Shown in pieces: positions 25,226 to 34,067 of a stretch of DNA of 64,000 bases; the first letter of the stretch is position 1; each line of letters opens with the position of its first letter. Source of the stretch: Pantanalinema rosaneae (lineage in GTDB: Bacteria; Cyanobacteriota; Cyanobacteriia; Leptolyngbyales; Leptolyngbyaceae). A program made the position numbers and the translations under genes. The notes under the pieces were generated by a model. The model saw only the letters and a program-made list of their open reading frames with translations, had not been told where the DNA came from and ran no database searches. The stretch lies in NCBI RefSeq assembly GCF_050753385.1, contig NZ_JBLZFZ010000025.1, forward strand, positions 1-64,000, given 5' to 3'.

Positions 25226-26524
25226 TCAGCTTGCCCCAGCCAGCATCGAGTGATTGGTCAACAGTTCCACCGCCGCTTGATACTGAGTGTCTGTGGCTGT
25301 GCCCGTTTGTCCAATCGCGATCGGATCCAGCGCCACCATCAGATCGGGCTTAATCCCTTGCTTATTAATGTCATGGTGAGCCGGGGTTTCGTACTTGGCG
25401 ACCGTTACCGCTAACCCAGACCCATCCGACAGATCAAACAATGATTGGATTAAGCCTTTGCCAAAGGTGCGTTCTCCCACGATCGTGGCGCGATCGTTAT
25501 CCCGTAAGGCTCCGGCCAGAATCTCGCTAGCGCTGGCTGTTCCCTGGTTGACTAAGACGACTAAAGGATCATCGGTGAGGGCCTGCCCCATTGCCTCAAA
25601 GCTGCCCTCGACCCCCTGACGATTGACGGTATAAACGATCGTCCCCTGATCCAACCACAATCGCGCCACTTCAATGCCTGCCTGTAATAGACCGCCAGGA
25701 TTACTGCGTAAATCTAAGATGTAGGCTTCGGCTCCCTGTTGCTCTAATCGCTTAATCGCTTGCGTGACTTCCGCCGTGGCATTGGCATTAAACTGACTCA
25801 GCCGAATGTAGCCAACCTTAGTTGGTTGACCATTGGCGGTTGGACTGGGTTCTGTTCGCAGATCGGCATAGACGGGATTAAGGGCAATTCGATTCCGCAC
25901 CACTTCGAGGTCGGTGGGGTCACTGTCTTGGTGCTTGATGGTGAGGATCACCCGACTCCCGATCGGACCTCGCATCCGGGCGGCCGCTTCATCCAGGCTC
26001 AAACCAGAGGTGGCAACACCATTAATTCTCAAAATCGTATCGGCGGGTTTAATTCCAGCTTCGTCGGCGGGTGAGCCAGCGATCGGCGCGATCACCTTCA
26101 GTTCACCCGTATCGGCATCCAGAGCAATTTGCAGGCCAACGCCCGTCAATTCACCGGAGGTATTGGTCTGTAAGCTCTTGTATTGTTCGGGTTCTAGCAA
26201 CCGCGTAAATGGATCATCAAGCCCTGCCAACATTTGACGAATCGCTTCATAGGTCTGAGGGCGATCGTTGAGCGGTTGTTTCAGCGCTTTCTGCCGGATC
26301 GCCCACCAGTTTTGATGGTTGAATGTATCGTCTACATAGGCACGATCGACCAGTCGCCAAACTTCTGCCACTAATCGCTGTTCTTCCGTCAAGGCTTGGG
26401 CTGGAGCAGCCGGATAGCTGAGTAGGGTTACTACTGCGATGACGAGAACGAACAGCCGCCCAATCCAAGAAACTTGCTTCCGCATACCACTCGGTTTTAA
26501 TGTCAAAACTGTTATATGACTCAC
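25226..26524 (-). CDS. ctpA: Carboxyl-terminal processing protease CtpA
   Basis: This S41 serine peptidase matures the D1 subunit of photosystem II in the thylakoid lumen. It has a signal peptide (VSWIGRLFVLVIAVVTLLSYPAAPAQA), a lead-in typical of CtpA (RLVDRAYVDDTFNHQNWW), a PDZ domain (about 105-205) and the Ser-Lys dyad in NQGTASASEILAG and GERTFGKGLIQS. The ATG at 26524 gives a longer leader; an in-frame ATG 13 codons later (26485) also fits. It lies divergent from petB, a common arrangement in cyanobacteria. It shares a transcript with the HD gene. Confidence 0.9.
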   Translation of the reverse strand: MSHITVLTLKPSGMRKQVSWIGRLFVLVIAVVTLLSYPAAPAQALTEEQRLVAEVWRLVDRAYVDDTFNHQNWWAIRQKALKQPLNDRPQTYEAIRQMLAGLDDPFTRLLEPEQYKSLQTNTSGELTGVGLQIALDADTGELKVIAPIAGSPADEAGIKPADTILRINGVATSGLSLDEAAARMRGPIGSRVILTIKHQDSDPTDLEVVRNRIALNPVYADLRTEPSPTANGQPTKVGYIRLSQFNANATAEVTQAIKRLEQQGAEAYILDLRSNPGGLLQAGIEVARLWLDQGTIVYTVNRQGVEGSFEAMGQALTDDPLVVLVNQGTASASEILAGALRDNDRATIVGERTFGKGLIQSLFDLSDGSGLAVTVAKYETPAHHDINKQGIKPDLMVALDPIAIGQTGTATDTQYQAAVELLTNHSMLAGAS

Positions 26525-26767
26525 CTATTGTAAGGGGGCAACTGGTGTGCGTGTGATGCTAATAACACGATCGCTGCTCCTAGCTTAAAAACTTCCTCCT
26601 GAGATAGGCAACGTCTAGTCAGAATCAGGCACTCATAGGGCAGGATTCCAGCTTGATTGATTTCTCCCCAGGGAGTGATCCCCCGATCGGGGTTTCGCAA
26701 GAAATCGGCACTGCCTCTGTGTTACATTCTTTATGAACAGCAATACATTTTTAGGAATTCTTGCTTC

Positions 26768-27436
26768 ATGTTCACTAAGCAGGTGACCGACTCTAAGCCA
26801 TTCCAGTGGTTTAACGAGCGGCTGGAGATTCAGGCGATCGCAGATGATATCAGCAGCAAGTATGTTCCACCCCACGTCAATATTTTTTATTGTTTGGGTG
26901 GAGTGACGCTGGTCTGCTTCCTGATCCAGTTTGCCACTGGGTTTGCAATGACTTTCTACTATAAGCCAACTGTTACCGAAGCCTTCGACTCCGTGAAATA
27001 CATCATGAACGAAGTGAACTTCGGTTGGCTGATTCGTTCGATCCATCGCTGGTCTGCCAGCATGATGGTGCTGATGATGATTCTTCACGTCTTCCGCGTT
27101 TACCTCACGGGTGGGTTCAAAAAACCTCGCGAATTAACCTGGGTAACTGGGGTAATTCTGGCAGTGATTACGGTTTCCTTTGGCGTGACTGGCTATTCTC
27201 TGCCCTGGGATCAGGTGGGATACTGGGCGGTCAAGATTGTGTCTGGTGTGCCGGAAGCGATTCCCGTGGTGGGAACGTTGATTGCTGACTTGCTGCGGGG
27301 CGGTTCCAGTGTGGGTCAAGCTACGCTAACTCGCTACTACAGCGCTCATACCTTTGTTCTACCCTGGTTGATTGCAGTCTTTATGCTGCTGCACTTCTTG
27401 ATGATCCGTAAGCAAGGGATTTCTGGGCCTCTCTAA
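26768..27436 (+). CDS. petB: Cytochrome b6 of the b6f complex
   Basis: PetB is the 222-residue haem-binding core of cytochrome b6f. The start at 26768 gives the family N-terminus MFTKQVTDSKPFQWF. Four transmembrane helices and the bis-His haem pairs are present (IHRWSASMMVLMMILHVFRV and YYSAHTFVLPWLIAVFMLLHF), as is the Cys in IFYCLGG that carries the c-type haem ci. It is followed by petD after 114 bp and is divergent from ctpA across about 240 bp, which must hold both promoters; no clear boxes are claimed. Confidence 0.97.
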   Translation: MFTKQVTDSKPFQWFNERLEIQAIADDISSKYVPPHVNIFYCLGGVTLVCFLIQFATGFAMTFYYKPTVTEAFDSVKYIMNEVNFGWLIRSIHRWSASMMVLMMILHVFRVYLTGGFKKPRELTWVTGVILAVITVSFGVTGYSLPWDQVGYWAVKIVSGVPEAIPVVGTLIADLLRGGSSVGQATLTRYYSAHTFVLPWLIAVFMLLHFLMIRKQGISGPL

Positions 27437-27550
27437 CCTATGGCGACCCGATCTCTGGCAAAAGCCCTTATGATGGTGGAACACCGGAGCCGATCCTGCT
27501 TACAACTCCTACCTGCTGACCTCAGAAAATAAGGAGAACGACGTTTAATT

Positions 27551-28033
27551 ATGGCAACGCTGAAGAAGCCAGATCTGAGTGATCCCCGGCTCCGCGCCAA
27601 ATTGGCAATGGGCATGGGACACAATTACTACGGCGAACCCGCCTGGCCCAATGATTTGCTTTATACCTTCCCGATCGTGATTCTTGGCACGATCGCGCTT
27701 TGCGTTGGTTTGGCAGTGCTTGATCCAGCCATGGTTGGCGAACCTGCGAATCCCTTCGCTACGCCCCTGGAAATTCTGCCGGAATGGTATCTGTATCCGG
27801 TATTCAACATTCTGCGCCTGGTGCCCAATAAGCTGCTGGGTGTGGTGTTGATGAGTGCAGTGCCCCTGGGGATGATCACTGTTCCCTTCATTGAAAGTGT
27901 GAACAAGTTCCAAAACCCCTTCCGTCGTCCAGTGGCAACCACGGTATTCCTGTTTGGGACAGTGGTGACTCTGTATCTCGGTATTGGTGCAGCCTTCCCC
28001 ATCAGCAAAGCGCTGACTCTAGGCTTGTTCTAA
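27551..28033 (+). CDS. petD: Cytochrome b6f subunit IV
   Basis: PetD is 160 residues: MATLKKPDLSDPRLRAKLAMGMGHNYYGEPAWPNDL is the family start, and the Qo-site PEWY motif is in LEILPEWYLYPVFNILR. Three transmembrane helices are visible. AAGGAG at 27532-27537 is the ribosome site. It lies downstream of petB and is probably on the same transcript. Confidence 0.97.
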   Translation: MATLKKPDLSDPRLRAKLAMGMGHNYYGEPAWPNDLLYTFPIVILGTIALCVGLAVLDPAMVGEPANPFATPLEILPEWYLYPVFNILRLVPNKLLGVVLMSAVPLGMITVPFIESVNKFQNPFRRPVATTVFLFGTVVTLYLGIGAAFPISKALTLGLF

Positions 28034-28272
28034 ACTGGTTGCGATTTAGTTCTGACACCTATCAAAGTCTCTGGTTGGTTTGTGACCACAAGGGGGTTTG
28101 GTGGGTGTCAATTTTTGGGCAAAACGCTAACATGGCGGAAAGCCGCGATCAGTACCGGGGGTATCCCTACTCGATCGGTGGGGAAGTTACGCTCTCTCTT
28201 CAAGCCAGTTTTTGCCTAGCATAGAACTATTACAACCTGTTATTTCAAGCTTAGTGTGTACGGGAGTTTGCT

Positions 28273-28653
28273 GTGAATCAGGACAGCTTTAAAAATTTGC
28301 AGATTGGGTTAGCCGAAGTGAACCGCCTGCTGTTGCCGTTCTTCGTGATTTGGCTACTTGCCTCGATCGGGTTGGGCTGGTTGGTCAAATCCTTTTTCAT
28401 CCTGCTAGCCTTAGTCCTGATTACATCTATCGTTGCCGTTATTGGGTTTCGCTGGTGGCTAAAGCGTAACTTGATCCAGGGAGAATGCCCGGTCTGTAGT
28501 TATGAGTTTATGAGTTTAAGCCAAGCAGAATTTCAATGTCCCAGTTGTGGTGAAGCTTTGAAAGCGGAACAGGGTAAGTTCAGCCGTTTAGCGCCTCCCG
28601 GCACGATCGATGTAGATGTGGTAGAAGTGCAGGCTCAACGCCTGGAAGACTAA
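28273..28653 (+). CDS. Membrane protein with C-terminal zinc ribbon
   Basis: This is a 126-residue protein starting with GTG. Two hydrophobic helices (FFVIWLLASIGLGWLVKS and FILLALVLITSIVAVIGFRWWL) are followed by a CPVC...CPSC zinc ribbon at about residues 75-96 and an acidic tail. Such proteins usually anchor a small metal-binding module at a membrane; the role is unknown. The 239-bp gap after petD holds no gene; GACACC...GGTGTC (about 28055-28110) is a loose inverted repeat. Confidence 0.75.
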   Translation: MNQDSFKNLQIGLAEVNRLLLPFFVIWLLASIGLGWLVKSFFILLALVLITSIVAVIGFRWWLKRNLIQGECPVCSYEFMSLSQAEFQCPSCGEALKAEQGKFSRLAPPGTIDVDVVEVQAQRLED

Positions 28654-28676
28654 TTTTCTATAGATGGCATGACAAA

Positions 28677-28708
28677 ATCGGGACGTTACCAGCCAGTAGC
28701 GTCCCGAT
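28677..28708. terminator. Hairpin between convergent genes
   Basis: ATCGGGACG and CGTCCCGAT form a 9-bp stem with a 14-nt loop between the zinc-ribbon gene and the convergent secreted-protein gene. There is no long U tract, so termination efficiency is uncertain. Confidence 0.55.
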
Positions 28709-28730
28709 CGCATTTCAGGCAACGGCTCAA

Positions 28731-29150
28731 TTAGTTATGAGAAATCGATAGCGTGTAAGGGCTTTGCCCATGCTGCCGATCGCCGACAAAAATGTCATAC
28801 ATGCCCTTACTCCAGCGTCCGGGAATTTCAATTTTGCCGCCAGAGTAACTATCCGAAGGGACACAGAAATCCTGTCCTGTGGAGCTACGAATCAGCAAGG
28901 TCGGTTGTCCTGACCCTTGTAAGACAAACTTGAGATCACTATCTTCGGTAATTTCAATTCTGTGGTTAGGAGTTACCGCAATATATCCGGCACAACCGGA
29001 ATCCTTTCGCTCCCCGCCCGAAATGCCCGTAACTTGAATCGGGTTAGAACCGGAATTAATGGCGATCGTCTGCGCTAAACCTCTGCCAGCAGACACCAGC
29101 GTCCCTGCCACACTAGCAGAAACAATTAACCAGCGGATTGCAGTATTCAT
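28731..29150 (-). CDS. Secreted hypothetical protein
   Basis: This is a 139-residue protein with a clear signal peptide (MNTAIRWLIVSASVAGTLVSAG then GLAQ). I chose the ATG at 29150, which places the signal at the N-terminus. The mature part (VTPNHRIEITEDSDLKFVLQG and GKIEIPGRWSKGMYDIFVGD) looks like a small beta-sandwich with two Cys (SGCAGY and DFCVPS) that may form a disulfide. It resembles pre-peptidase-type beta domains, without certainty. Confidence 0.7.
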   Translation of the reverse strand: MNTAIRWLIVSASVAGTLVSAGRGLAQTIAINSGSNPIQVTGISGGERKDSGCAGYIAVTPNHRIEITEDSDLKFVLQGSGQPTLLIRSSTGQDFCVPSDSYSGGKIEIPGRWSKGMYDIFVGDRQHGQSPYTLSISHN

Positions 29151-29535
29151 TGACTTCGCCTCCCGCGCTAACCTTATGTTCAATTGAGTACTCGATCCCC
29201 ACTTCTAGTATCGCAACTCTAGAGATGCTCAGGTGTTTGCCTGTCCCTGTTTCTCAACTGTCACTATATCTTTGCCTAAATCCAGTGAACCGATTCACGA
29301 TCGCCCGACAAGTAAGGCAGGGGCAATCGTGACTTCAACCCCTTGGAAAAGGATGGTCTGACTGATCAAAAGCTCTACTCTGAATGGCGGTTTAACTATT
29401 AAGAGGAAGTAATAATTTTAGAGGGTTCACTGCTCAAGAAGTTGCCGGAATAAATAATTCGCGCAATGGCTAAGAGTTGGGTTAAATTAAGTTATGGTCA
29501 CAGCTCTTGCTACAGAGTACTGAAGGAGTGAAAGT

Positions 29536-30093
29536 ATGCAGCATCCCACGACTTTGAATTCAGACCGGCAAGTAGCTCGCCTTTGGGGGATGGGATTGGC
29601 GGCGCTTGGTAGCACGATCGCCGCAACCGCACTCATCGTTGCCGCTCCATCATCCGCCAGCGCCCAGGCTGCCTATGGGAGTTATATTGGGTTAGGGGGT
29701 TCTTTTGGATTAACCCCTGGTGTAAATGACCATAATCAATTCGCGGGTGATTTAGCTGTCCGCTACAAATTTCTTCGAGCACCTGTTTCCTTACGCACAC
29801 AAGTTTTAGTGGGTGAAAGTACGGCGGTTGTGCCTACCGTTTCCTACGATATTCCGATTAATTGGCAAGCCGATGCCTATGTGGGAATTGGCGCGTCGAT
29901 CGTGACAAACCGCGATAAGAATACTCCGGTGGGAAATCGGACTACATTTGTTGTGCAACCTGGGGTGGATTATGCTCTGCCTAACAGTAATTGGGTGGTT
30001 TTTGGCAACGCTATTATCGCCTTTGATGCCTATGACAATGTGAATAACCGCACAGCAGTATCTCTACAAGGTGGCATGGGGTTAAGGTTTTAA
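29536..30093 (+). CDS. Outer-membrane beta-barrel protein
   Basis: This is a 185-residue protein with AAGGAG at 29523-29528. A long signal peptide (LGSTIAATALIVAAPSSASAQA) is followed by alternating strands (YIGLGGSFGLTP, LAVRYKFLRAPVSLRTQVLV, AYVGIGASIVT, VSLQGGMGLRF) ending in Phe, as expected for BAM-assembled barrels. It is probably a small eight-strand barrel. The 385-bp stretch before it shows no other gene. Confidence 0.78.
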   Translation: MQHPTTLNSDRQVARLWGMGLAALGSTIAATALIVAAPSSASAQAAYGSYIGLGGSFGLTPGVNDHNQFAGDLAVRYKFLRAPVSLRTQVLVGESTAVVPTVSYDIPINWQADAYVGIGASIVTNRDKNTPVGNRTTFVVQPGVDYALPNSNWVVFGNAIIAFDAYDNVNNRTAVSLQGGMGLRF

Positions 30094-30136
30094 ACCTGCC
30101 GCGATCGGGCGGCAATCCATCGGTTCTCCTCGTTGC

Positions 30137-30166
30137 AACCCTTCTGTTAAGTTAGAAGGGTTTTTT
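30137..30166 (+). terminator. Rho-independent terminator
   Basis: AACCCTTCT/AGAAGGGTT forms a 9-bp stem with an 8-nt loop and then a T run (30161-30166). It ends the beta-barrel gene. Confidence 0.9.
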
Positions 30167-30221
30167 GAGGTAATTATTCAGGTATCGCTGGTGGAATTCT
30201 GTGAGGCACTGACCTTGATGT

Positions 30222-30236
30222 ATGAAAATTATTAGT
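30222..30236 (+). pseudogene. First five codons of the interrupted DUF167 gene
   Basis: ATG AAA ATT ATT AGT (MKIIS) at 30222-30236 joins exactly, in frame, to GTC AAA GTG AAG at 31552 once the TnpB element is removed. The join gives MKIISVKVKPNSKQQ, the normal amino end of a DUF167/YggU protein. This marks the original start codon. Confidence 0.8.
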
Positions 30237-30420
30237 TTGACATTCCTCGACCTAAAGGCGCGAGGATTCTTGGTTCTACGACTCGCCATAACCCAGCAGG
30301 TTTTCACCAACCGAGCTAGAGGGCAAATCTCCCCAAGCGGATAAACTTCCCGTGTGCCCCACGGTAGTTAGCCCTTTTTGCAGGATGTTGAGTGCGGCAT
30401 TGAGGTCTCGATCTGCACTG
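30237..30420 (-). ncRNA. Probable omega RNA of TnpB (3' end of tnpB plus right end)
   Basis: In IS605-type elements the guide RNA overlaps the 3' end of tnpB and runs through the right end, so that the guide is the flanking DNA. Here the right-end hairpin lies at 30244-30266. The guide would be the minus-strand sequence beyond 30237, ACTAATAATTTTCATA. The 5' limit is a guess. Confidence 0.45.
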
Positions 30421-31469
30421 TAGCCACAATGCGGACAGAGGTGAGTTCTCACGCTCAACGATTTCTTGACTGTCGTTCCACAGCTAGAGCAGTTCTGACT
30501 GGTGTAGTGGGGAGGTACAGCAACCGTGACCTTCCCATACTTGCGACCAAAATACTCCAACCATTTGCGGAACGTGTACCATCCTGCATCACTAATCGAC
30601 TTAGCTAGATGTCGATTTCTCACCAACCCTTTCACATTCAAGTCTTCGTAGGCGACCAAATCGTTAGATTGGATGGCGGAGTAGGCAACACGCTTGCAAT
30701 ACTCTTCTCGCTGCCGACTTACTCTTAAATGGTTCCGGGCGTACCGATTTCTGGCTTTGTGATAGTTTTTGGACTGTGGTTTTGCACCTTTGCGGTACTT
30801 TTTCGACTTCTTGCGGTTGGCTCGATTCAGTTGATTTTCTGCCTTGCGGTAAAACTGCGGAGCAAGTTCTACTTCGCCGTTGCTGTAAGCCAGAAAATAC
30901 TTCAAACCTAAATCAATGCCAATCGCTTTTTGAGTCGGTATAGATGCAATTTGAACGTCAACATGAACGCAGAATTGGCAATAATAGCCATCTGCTCGTC
31001 TAACCAGTCTGACCCGTTTGATCTGATCAGATTGATAGAAATTCAAGTCACGAGTGCCAATCAATTTCAGCTTGCCAATCTGCTTGCCATCGGTAAAAGT
31101 AATCCGTTTGCGATCGTCTGAAAGCGTCCAGCCACTTGTTTTGTATTCAACAGAACGGCTGTGTTTCTTGAAGTTTGGATAACCTTTCTTTCCGGGGATT
31201 TGCTGTTTGCAATGATCAAAGAACCTGGCAATGGCAGACCAGCAGCGTTCCACCGAAGCTTGGCAAGCATGAGAGTTGAGTTCTTTGACAAAGGGGAATT
31301 CCGCCCGAAGTTGGGTATTGTAGCGGTACAATTCCGCTCTCCCAACTCCTCGGTTATCCATCCAGAAACGCAGGCATTTGTTCCGAACGAATTGAGCGGT
31401 TTGAATCGCTTCGTCGATAGCCTGGTACTGAATTGGCTTCCCTTTGACTTTGAACTCCAGAACGATCAT
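30276..31469 (-). CDS. tnpB: TnpB RNA-guided endonuclease (IS605 OrfB family)
   Basis: This is a 397-residue TnpB. The RuvC residues are present: Asp in AIGIDLGLKYF (about 191), Glu in LVAYEDLNV (about 275) and Asp in SADRDLNAALN (about 358). The zinc finger is CSSCG...CPHCG. The frame is intact and of full length, so nuclease activity is likely. It would cut DNA bearing TAM TTGAC next to the guide, which is the empty donor site. No tnpA partner is near, so movement would need a transposase supplied from elsewhere. Confidence 0.93.
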   Translation of the reverse strand: MIVLEFKVKGKPIQYQAIDEAIQTAQFVRNKCLRFWMDNRGVGRAELYRYNTQLRAEFPFVKELNSHACQASVERCWSAIARFFDHCKQQIPGKKGYPNFKKHSRSVEYKTSGWTLSDDRKRITFTDGKQIGKLKLIGTRDLNFYQSDQIKRVRLVRRADGYYCQFCVHVDVQIASIPTQKAIGIDLGLKYFLAYSNGEVELAPQFYRKAENQLNRANRKKSKKYRKGAKPQSKNYHKARNRYARNHLRVSRQREEYCKRVAYSAIQSNDLVAYEDLNVKGLVRNRHLAKSISDAGWYTFRKWLEYFGRKYGKVTVAVPPHYTSQNCSSCGTTVKKSLSVRTHLCPHCGYSADRDLNAALNILQKGLTTVGHTGSLSAWGDLPSSSVGENLLGYGES

Positions 31470-31557
31470 TTTGACGCTGGTTTAGTTGGCATAATACAAG
31501 TGTACCATAAAGCCGTCCTAGAAGGACGGGGCTTGAAACCCATTACTTTCGGTCAAA

Positions 31558-31764
31558 GTGAAGCCCAATTCCAAGCAGCAATCGATTCGCCAGGAGGCGG
31601 ATGGTAGCCTGACCGTTCACCTGAAATCGCCACCTGTAGATGGCAAAGCGAATACGGAATTAATCCAACTGCTGACTCAAGAGTTGAAGCTGCCAAAATC
31701 CAGCATTCGGATTAAGTCTGGGTTGTCGTCTCGAACTAAATTAATTGAAATTGCCGAGGCATGA
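31558..31764 (+). pseudogene. DUF167 (YggU) family gene, 5' end displaced by TnpB element
   Basis: The 68 codons MKPNSKQQSIRQEADGSLTVHLKSPPVDGKANTELIQLL are a typical DUF167 protein lacking only its first seven residues. The native start is at 30222, on the other side of the element. Translation could still begin at the GTG at 31558, but that start has no evident ribosome site and lacks the first beta-strand. The gene may be inactive or expressed from the element. The family function is not known. Confidence 0.8.
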
Positions 31765-31823
31765 CGGAAGCACGAATTGCCAGATACTATGAAAAACGAT
31801 CGTGTTTGTAGGGAGCTGCGACG

Positions 31824-32546
31824 TTGCCGACACTAGGAGTAAATATTGACCATATTGCGACGATTCGCCAAGCCCGTCGCACTGTTGAACCCGATCCCAT
31901 TGCGGCGGCAATTCTGGCGGAACTGGCTGGAGCCGATGGGATCACAGCTCATTTACGTGAAGATCGGCGGCATATTCAGGATCGGGATATTCAACTGCTG
32001 CGCCAAACGGTGCGGACCCATTTGAATCTGGAAATGGCAGCGACCGATGAAATGGTTGCGATCGCCCTGGACATCCAGCCGGATTACGTCACCTTAGTTC
32101 CAGAACGGCGGGAAGAAGTCACGACCGAAGGTGGCTTAGATATTGCCGGACAGGTCGATCGCCTGACGCAGGTGGTGGATACCTTACAGGGGGCAGAAAT
32201 TCCCGTTAGCCTGTTTATTGATGCGGAACCGATCCAGATTGACGCGGCGGCGGCCACCCAAGCCAAGTTCATTGAATTGCATACCGGGAAGTATGCCGAT
32301 GCCCATGATGCGGCGACCCGCGATCGGGAACTCAAACATCTGGCAGAGGGGTGTGCCCATGCCCTTTCCTTGGGACTCCGGGTGAATGCGGGGCATGGAC
32401 TGACCTACTGGAATGTCTATCCCGTTGCCTGTCTACCGGGGATGGAAGAATTGAATATTGGGCATACCATCATTAGTCGGGCGGCTTTAGTGGGGATAGA
32501 ACGGGCAGTCCGCGAAATGAAGCAAGCGATTCGAGGTGAATTGTAA
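31824..32546 (+). CDS. pdxJ: Pyridoxine 5'-phosphate synthase
   Basis: PdxJ condenses 1-deoxyxylulose 5-phosphate with 3-amino-2-oxopropyl phosphate to make pyridoxine phosphate. The 240-residue barrel begins PTLGVNIDHIATIRQARR. Conserved blocks ITAHLREDRRHIQDRDI, NLEMA, PERREEVTTEGGLD and the late NAGHGL and ELNIGHTIISRA are all present. The start is TTG at 31824 with AGGGAG at 31810-31815; this fits the family N-terminus. Confidence 0.95.
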   Translation: MPTLGVNIDHIATIRQARRTVEPDPIAAAILAELAGADGITAHLREDRRHIQDRDIQLLRQTVRTHLNLEMAATDEMVAIALDIQPDYVTLVPERREEVTTEGGLDIAGQVDRLTQVVDTLQGAEIPVSLFIDAEPIQIDAAAATQAKFIELHTGKYADAHDAATRDRELKHLAEGCAHALSLGLRVNAGHGLTYWNVYPVACLPGMEELNIGHTIISRAALVGIERAVREMKQAIRGEL

Positions 32547-32735
32547 TCATTTCCGGCTCAAACTCAGCCCCGCGCTGCACTACAATCAGAAACGCAGCGA
32601 TCGGTGGTACGGCTTTTAAGCTGCATTCGTTCACTAGGGGGCAAGCTCTTTAACCACATATTCGCGATCGGTTTGTACCCCTTTGCTGCCCTTAACATTC
32701 CACCTCAAATCCTCGAATCAGAGACCTCGATACCC

Positions 32736-33065
32736 ATGACAACTTACTATTACGCCCTTGCCAGCCAGCGCTTTTTAATTGAAGAAGAACCCCTGGATGA
32801 AGTGTTGCGGGAACGGACTCGCCACTATCAGGAACAGGAGAAAGAAATTGATTTCTGGCTGGTCAAACAACCGGCATTTCTAGAAGCTCCCGAATTGGCA
32901 GAGGTAAAAGCCAAGTGCCCCCAACCGGCGGCGGCGATCGTCTCCACCAATCCCCAATTCATTACCTGGTTGAAATTGCGGCTGGAATATGTCGCTACTG
33001 GCGAATTTCAAGCTCCTTCGGCTACAATTCCCAAACCATTGGATTCGTTGGCAACGGTTGCCTAA
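32736..33065 (+). CDS. ycf54: Ycf54, subunit of the Mg-protoporphyrin monomethyl ester cyclase
   Basis: This 109-residue protein is needed with AcsF for closing ring E in chlorophyll synthesis. MTTYYYALASQRFLIEEEP, RTRHYQEQEKEIDFWLVKQP and CPQPAAAIVSTNPQFITWLKLRLEYV are hallmark sequences. I chose the ATG at 32736; the frame is open further upstream but without family similarity. The next gene begins one base after its stop codon. Confidence 0.95.
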   Translation: MTTYYYALASQRFLIEEEPLDEVLRERTRHYQEQEKEIDFWLVKQPAFLEAPELAEVKAKCPQPAAAIVSTNPQFITWLKLRLEYVATGEFQAPSATIPKPLDSLATVA

Positions 33066-33836
33066 ATGATGGATCGAATTGCCTACAGACTACGGAGTTG
33101 GCTCACCCTGGTCGGTGTGACGACATCAGGTGTTTTGGTGGCGATCGCTGGCATCGCCCAAACTCCCCCGCCTCAGCCCAACCCTGCCGTTGCCCCTGTG
33201 GGCAATTATCCCCCCTGTCAGCCGCCGAATCCCGGTGAATATCTGCTACTGGTGGTGAGCAAAACCACTGCCAGCCAGGAACAGGTACGCCGATCGCTAC
33301 CGGCGGGTGCGCCTATTCTGGTCTGTAACTATCTGAATGATGTGGTGACGCGGGTCAGTGGCTTTACCACGATCGAAACCGCCAATGCCTGGGCACGCTA
33401 CTTAAACGATTCTGCCGGATTGGCGGCGTATGTGGCTCGACCTGCCGAAGCCCCACCCACGGCAGTCGTTCCCCCTCCTGGCATTCCCCCGGCTTCTACT
33501 GCCACCCCAACCACGAGTCCTTCTCCGGCTACGCCGCCCTCAACCTACAATCCGCAACCTTTAGGGGCAGGCTATGCCGTGTTAGTCGATTACTTCAATC
33601 AACCCGCGATCGCCGGTCAGGTGCAACGATCGCTGGGAACACCGATCGGCTTAGTTTCCTATGGGCAACGTCCCTATGTGTTGGCGACGTATTCTCCGGA
33701 TCTGAATGCTGCCAATATGGCGTTTCAAGCCCTGGCAAATCAGGGATTTTGGACGATCGTCGTGGATAGTCGTCGGGTGATGCTACTCAGTCCCGCCGTT
33801 GCCCTACCTTCATCACCTCCGGCTGCCAGAAATTGA
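33066..33836 (+). CDS. Secreted proline-rich protein with two SPOR-like repeats
   Basis: This is a 256-residue exported protein (signal at about 8-31, GVLVAIAGIAQT). A Pro-rich start is followed by two related domains: GEYLLLVVSKTTASQEQVRRSLP and GYAVLVDYFNQPAIAGQVQRSLG. Each is followed by a strand and a FTTIETANAWARYL or LNAANMAFQAL helix. They are separated by a Pro/Thr-rich linker (about 125-160). The two-copy pattern resembles SPOR-type domains that bind denuded peptidoglycan, but the match is weak. Its start adjoins the ycf54 stop. Confidence 0.68.
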   Translation: MMDRIAYRLRSWLTLVGVTTSGVLVAIAGIAQTPPPQPNPAVAPVGNYPPCQPPNPGEYLLLVVSKTTASQEQVRRSLPAGAPILVCNYLNDVVTRVSGFTTIETANAWARYLNDSAGLAAYVARPAEAPPTAVVPPPGIPPASTATPTTSPSPATPPSTYNPQPLGAGYAVLVDYFNQPAIAGQVQRSLGTPIGLVSYGQRPYVLATYSPDLNAANMAFQALANQGFWTIVVDSRRVMLLSPAVALPSSPPAARN

Positions 33837-34067
33837 GCCTGAGTTACCCGATGTGCCCTGACCCACTGACCTGATTGGGTGAGGATGTTGGCAGCTAGCT
33901 CAGGCAATTTAAACCTTTGTTCACACGTTTGTTGCATTCCCTTTAAACATGCCAACCCAGTGCTAAGAAAACTGACATTCTTCCGGTAGTGGGGAATCGA
34001 TCCTGTATGCTGCCTAAGATCCTGGCTGATTTTCTTCCTTCGTTGCACTGCTAAGGAGCTTGCCCCC

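Larger units (their letters stand above)
30237..31551 (-). mobile_element. TnpB-only IS200/IS605-family element (1315 bp)
   Basis: The limits are deduced by rejoining the split DUF167 gene. The left end lies next to TTGAC on the minus strand (complement of 31552-31556), a typical target/TAM for this family. Near it is a hairpin CCGTCCT-AGA-AGGACGG (31513-31529). The right end carries a hairpin TCCTCG/CGAGGA (30244-30266) ending in GTCAA. No target duplication is made, as expected. No tnpA is present, so this is the IS1341-like, TnpB-only type. Confidence 0.82.
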
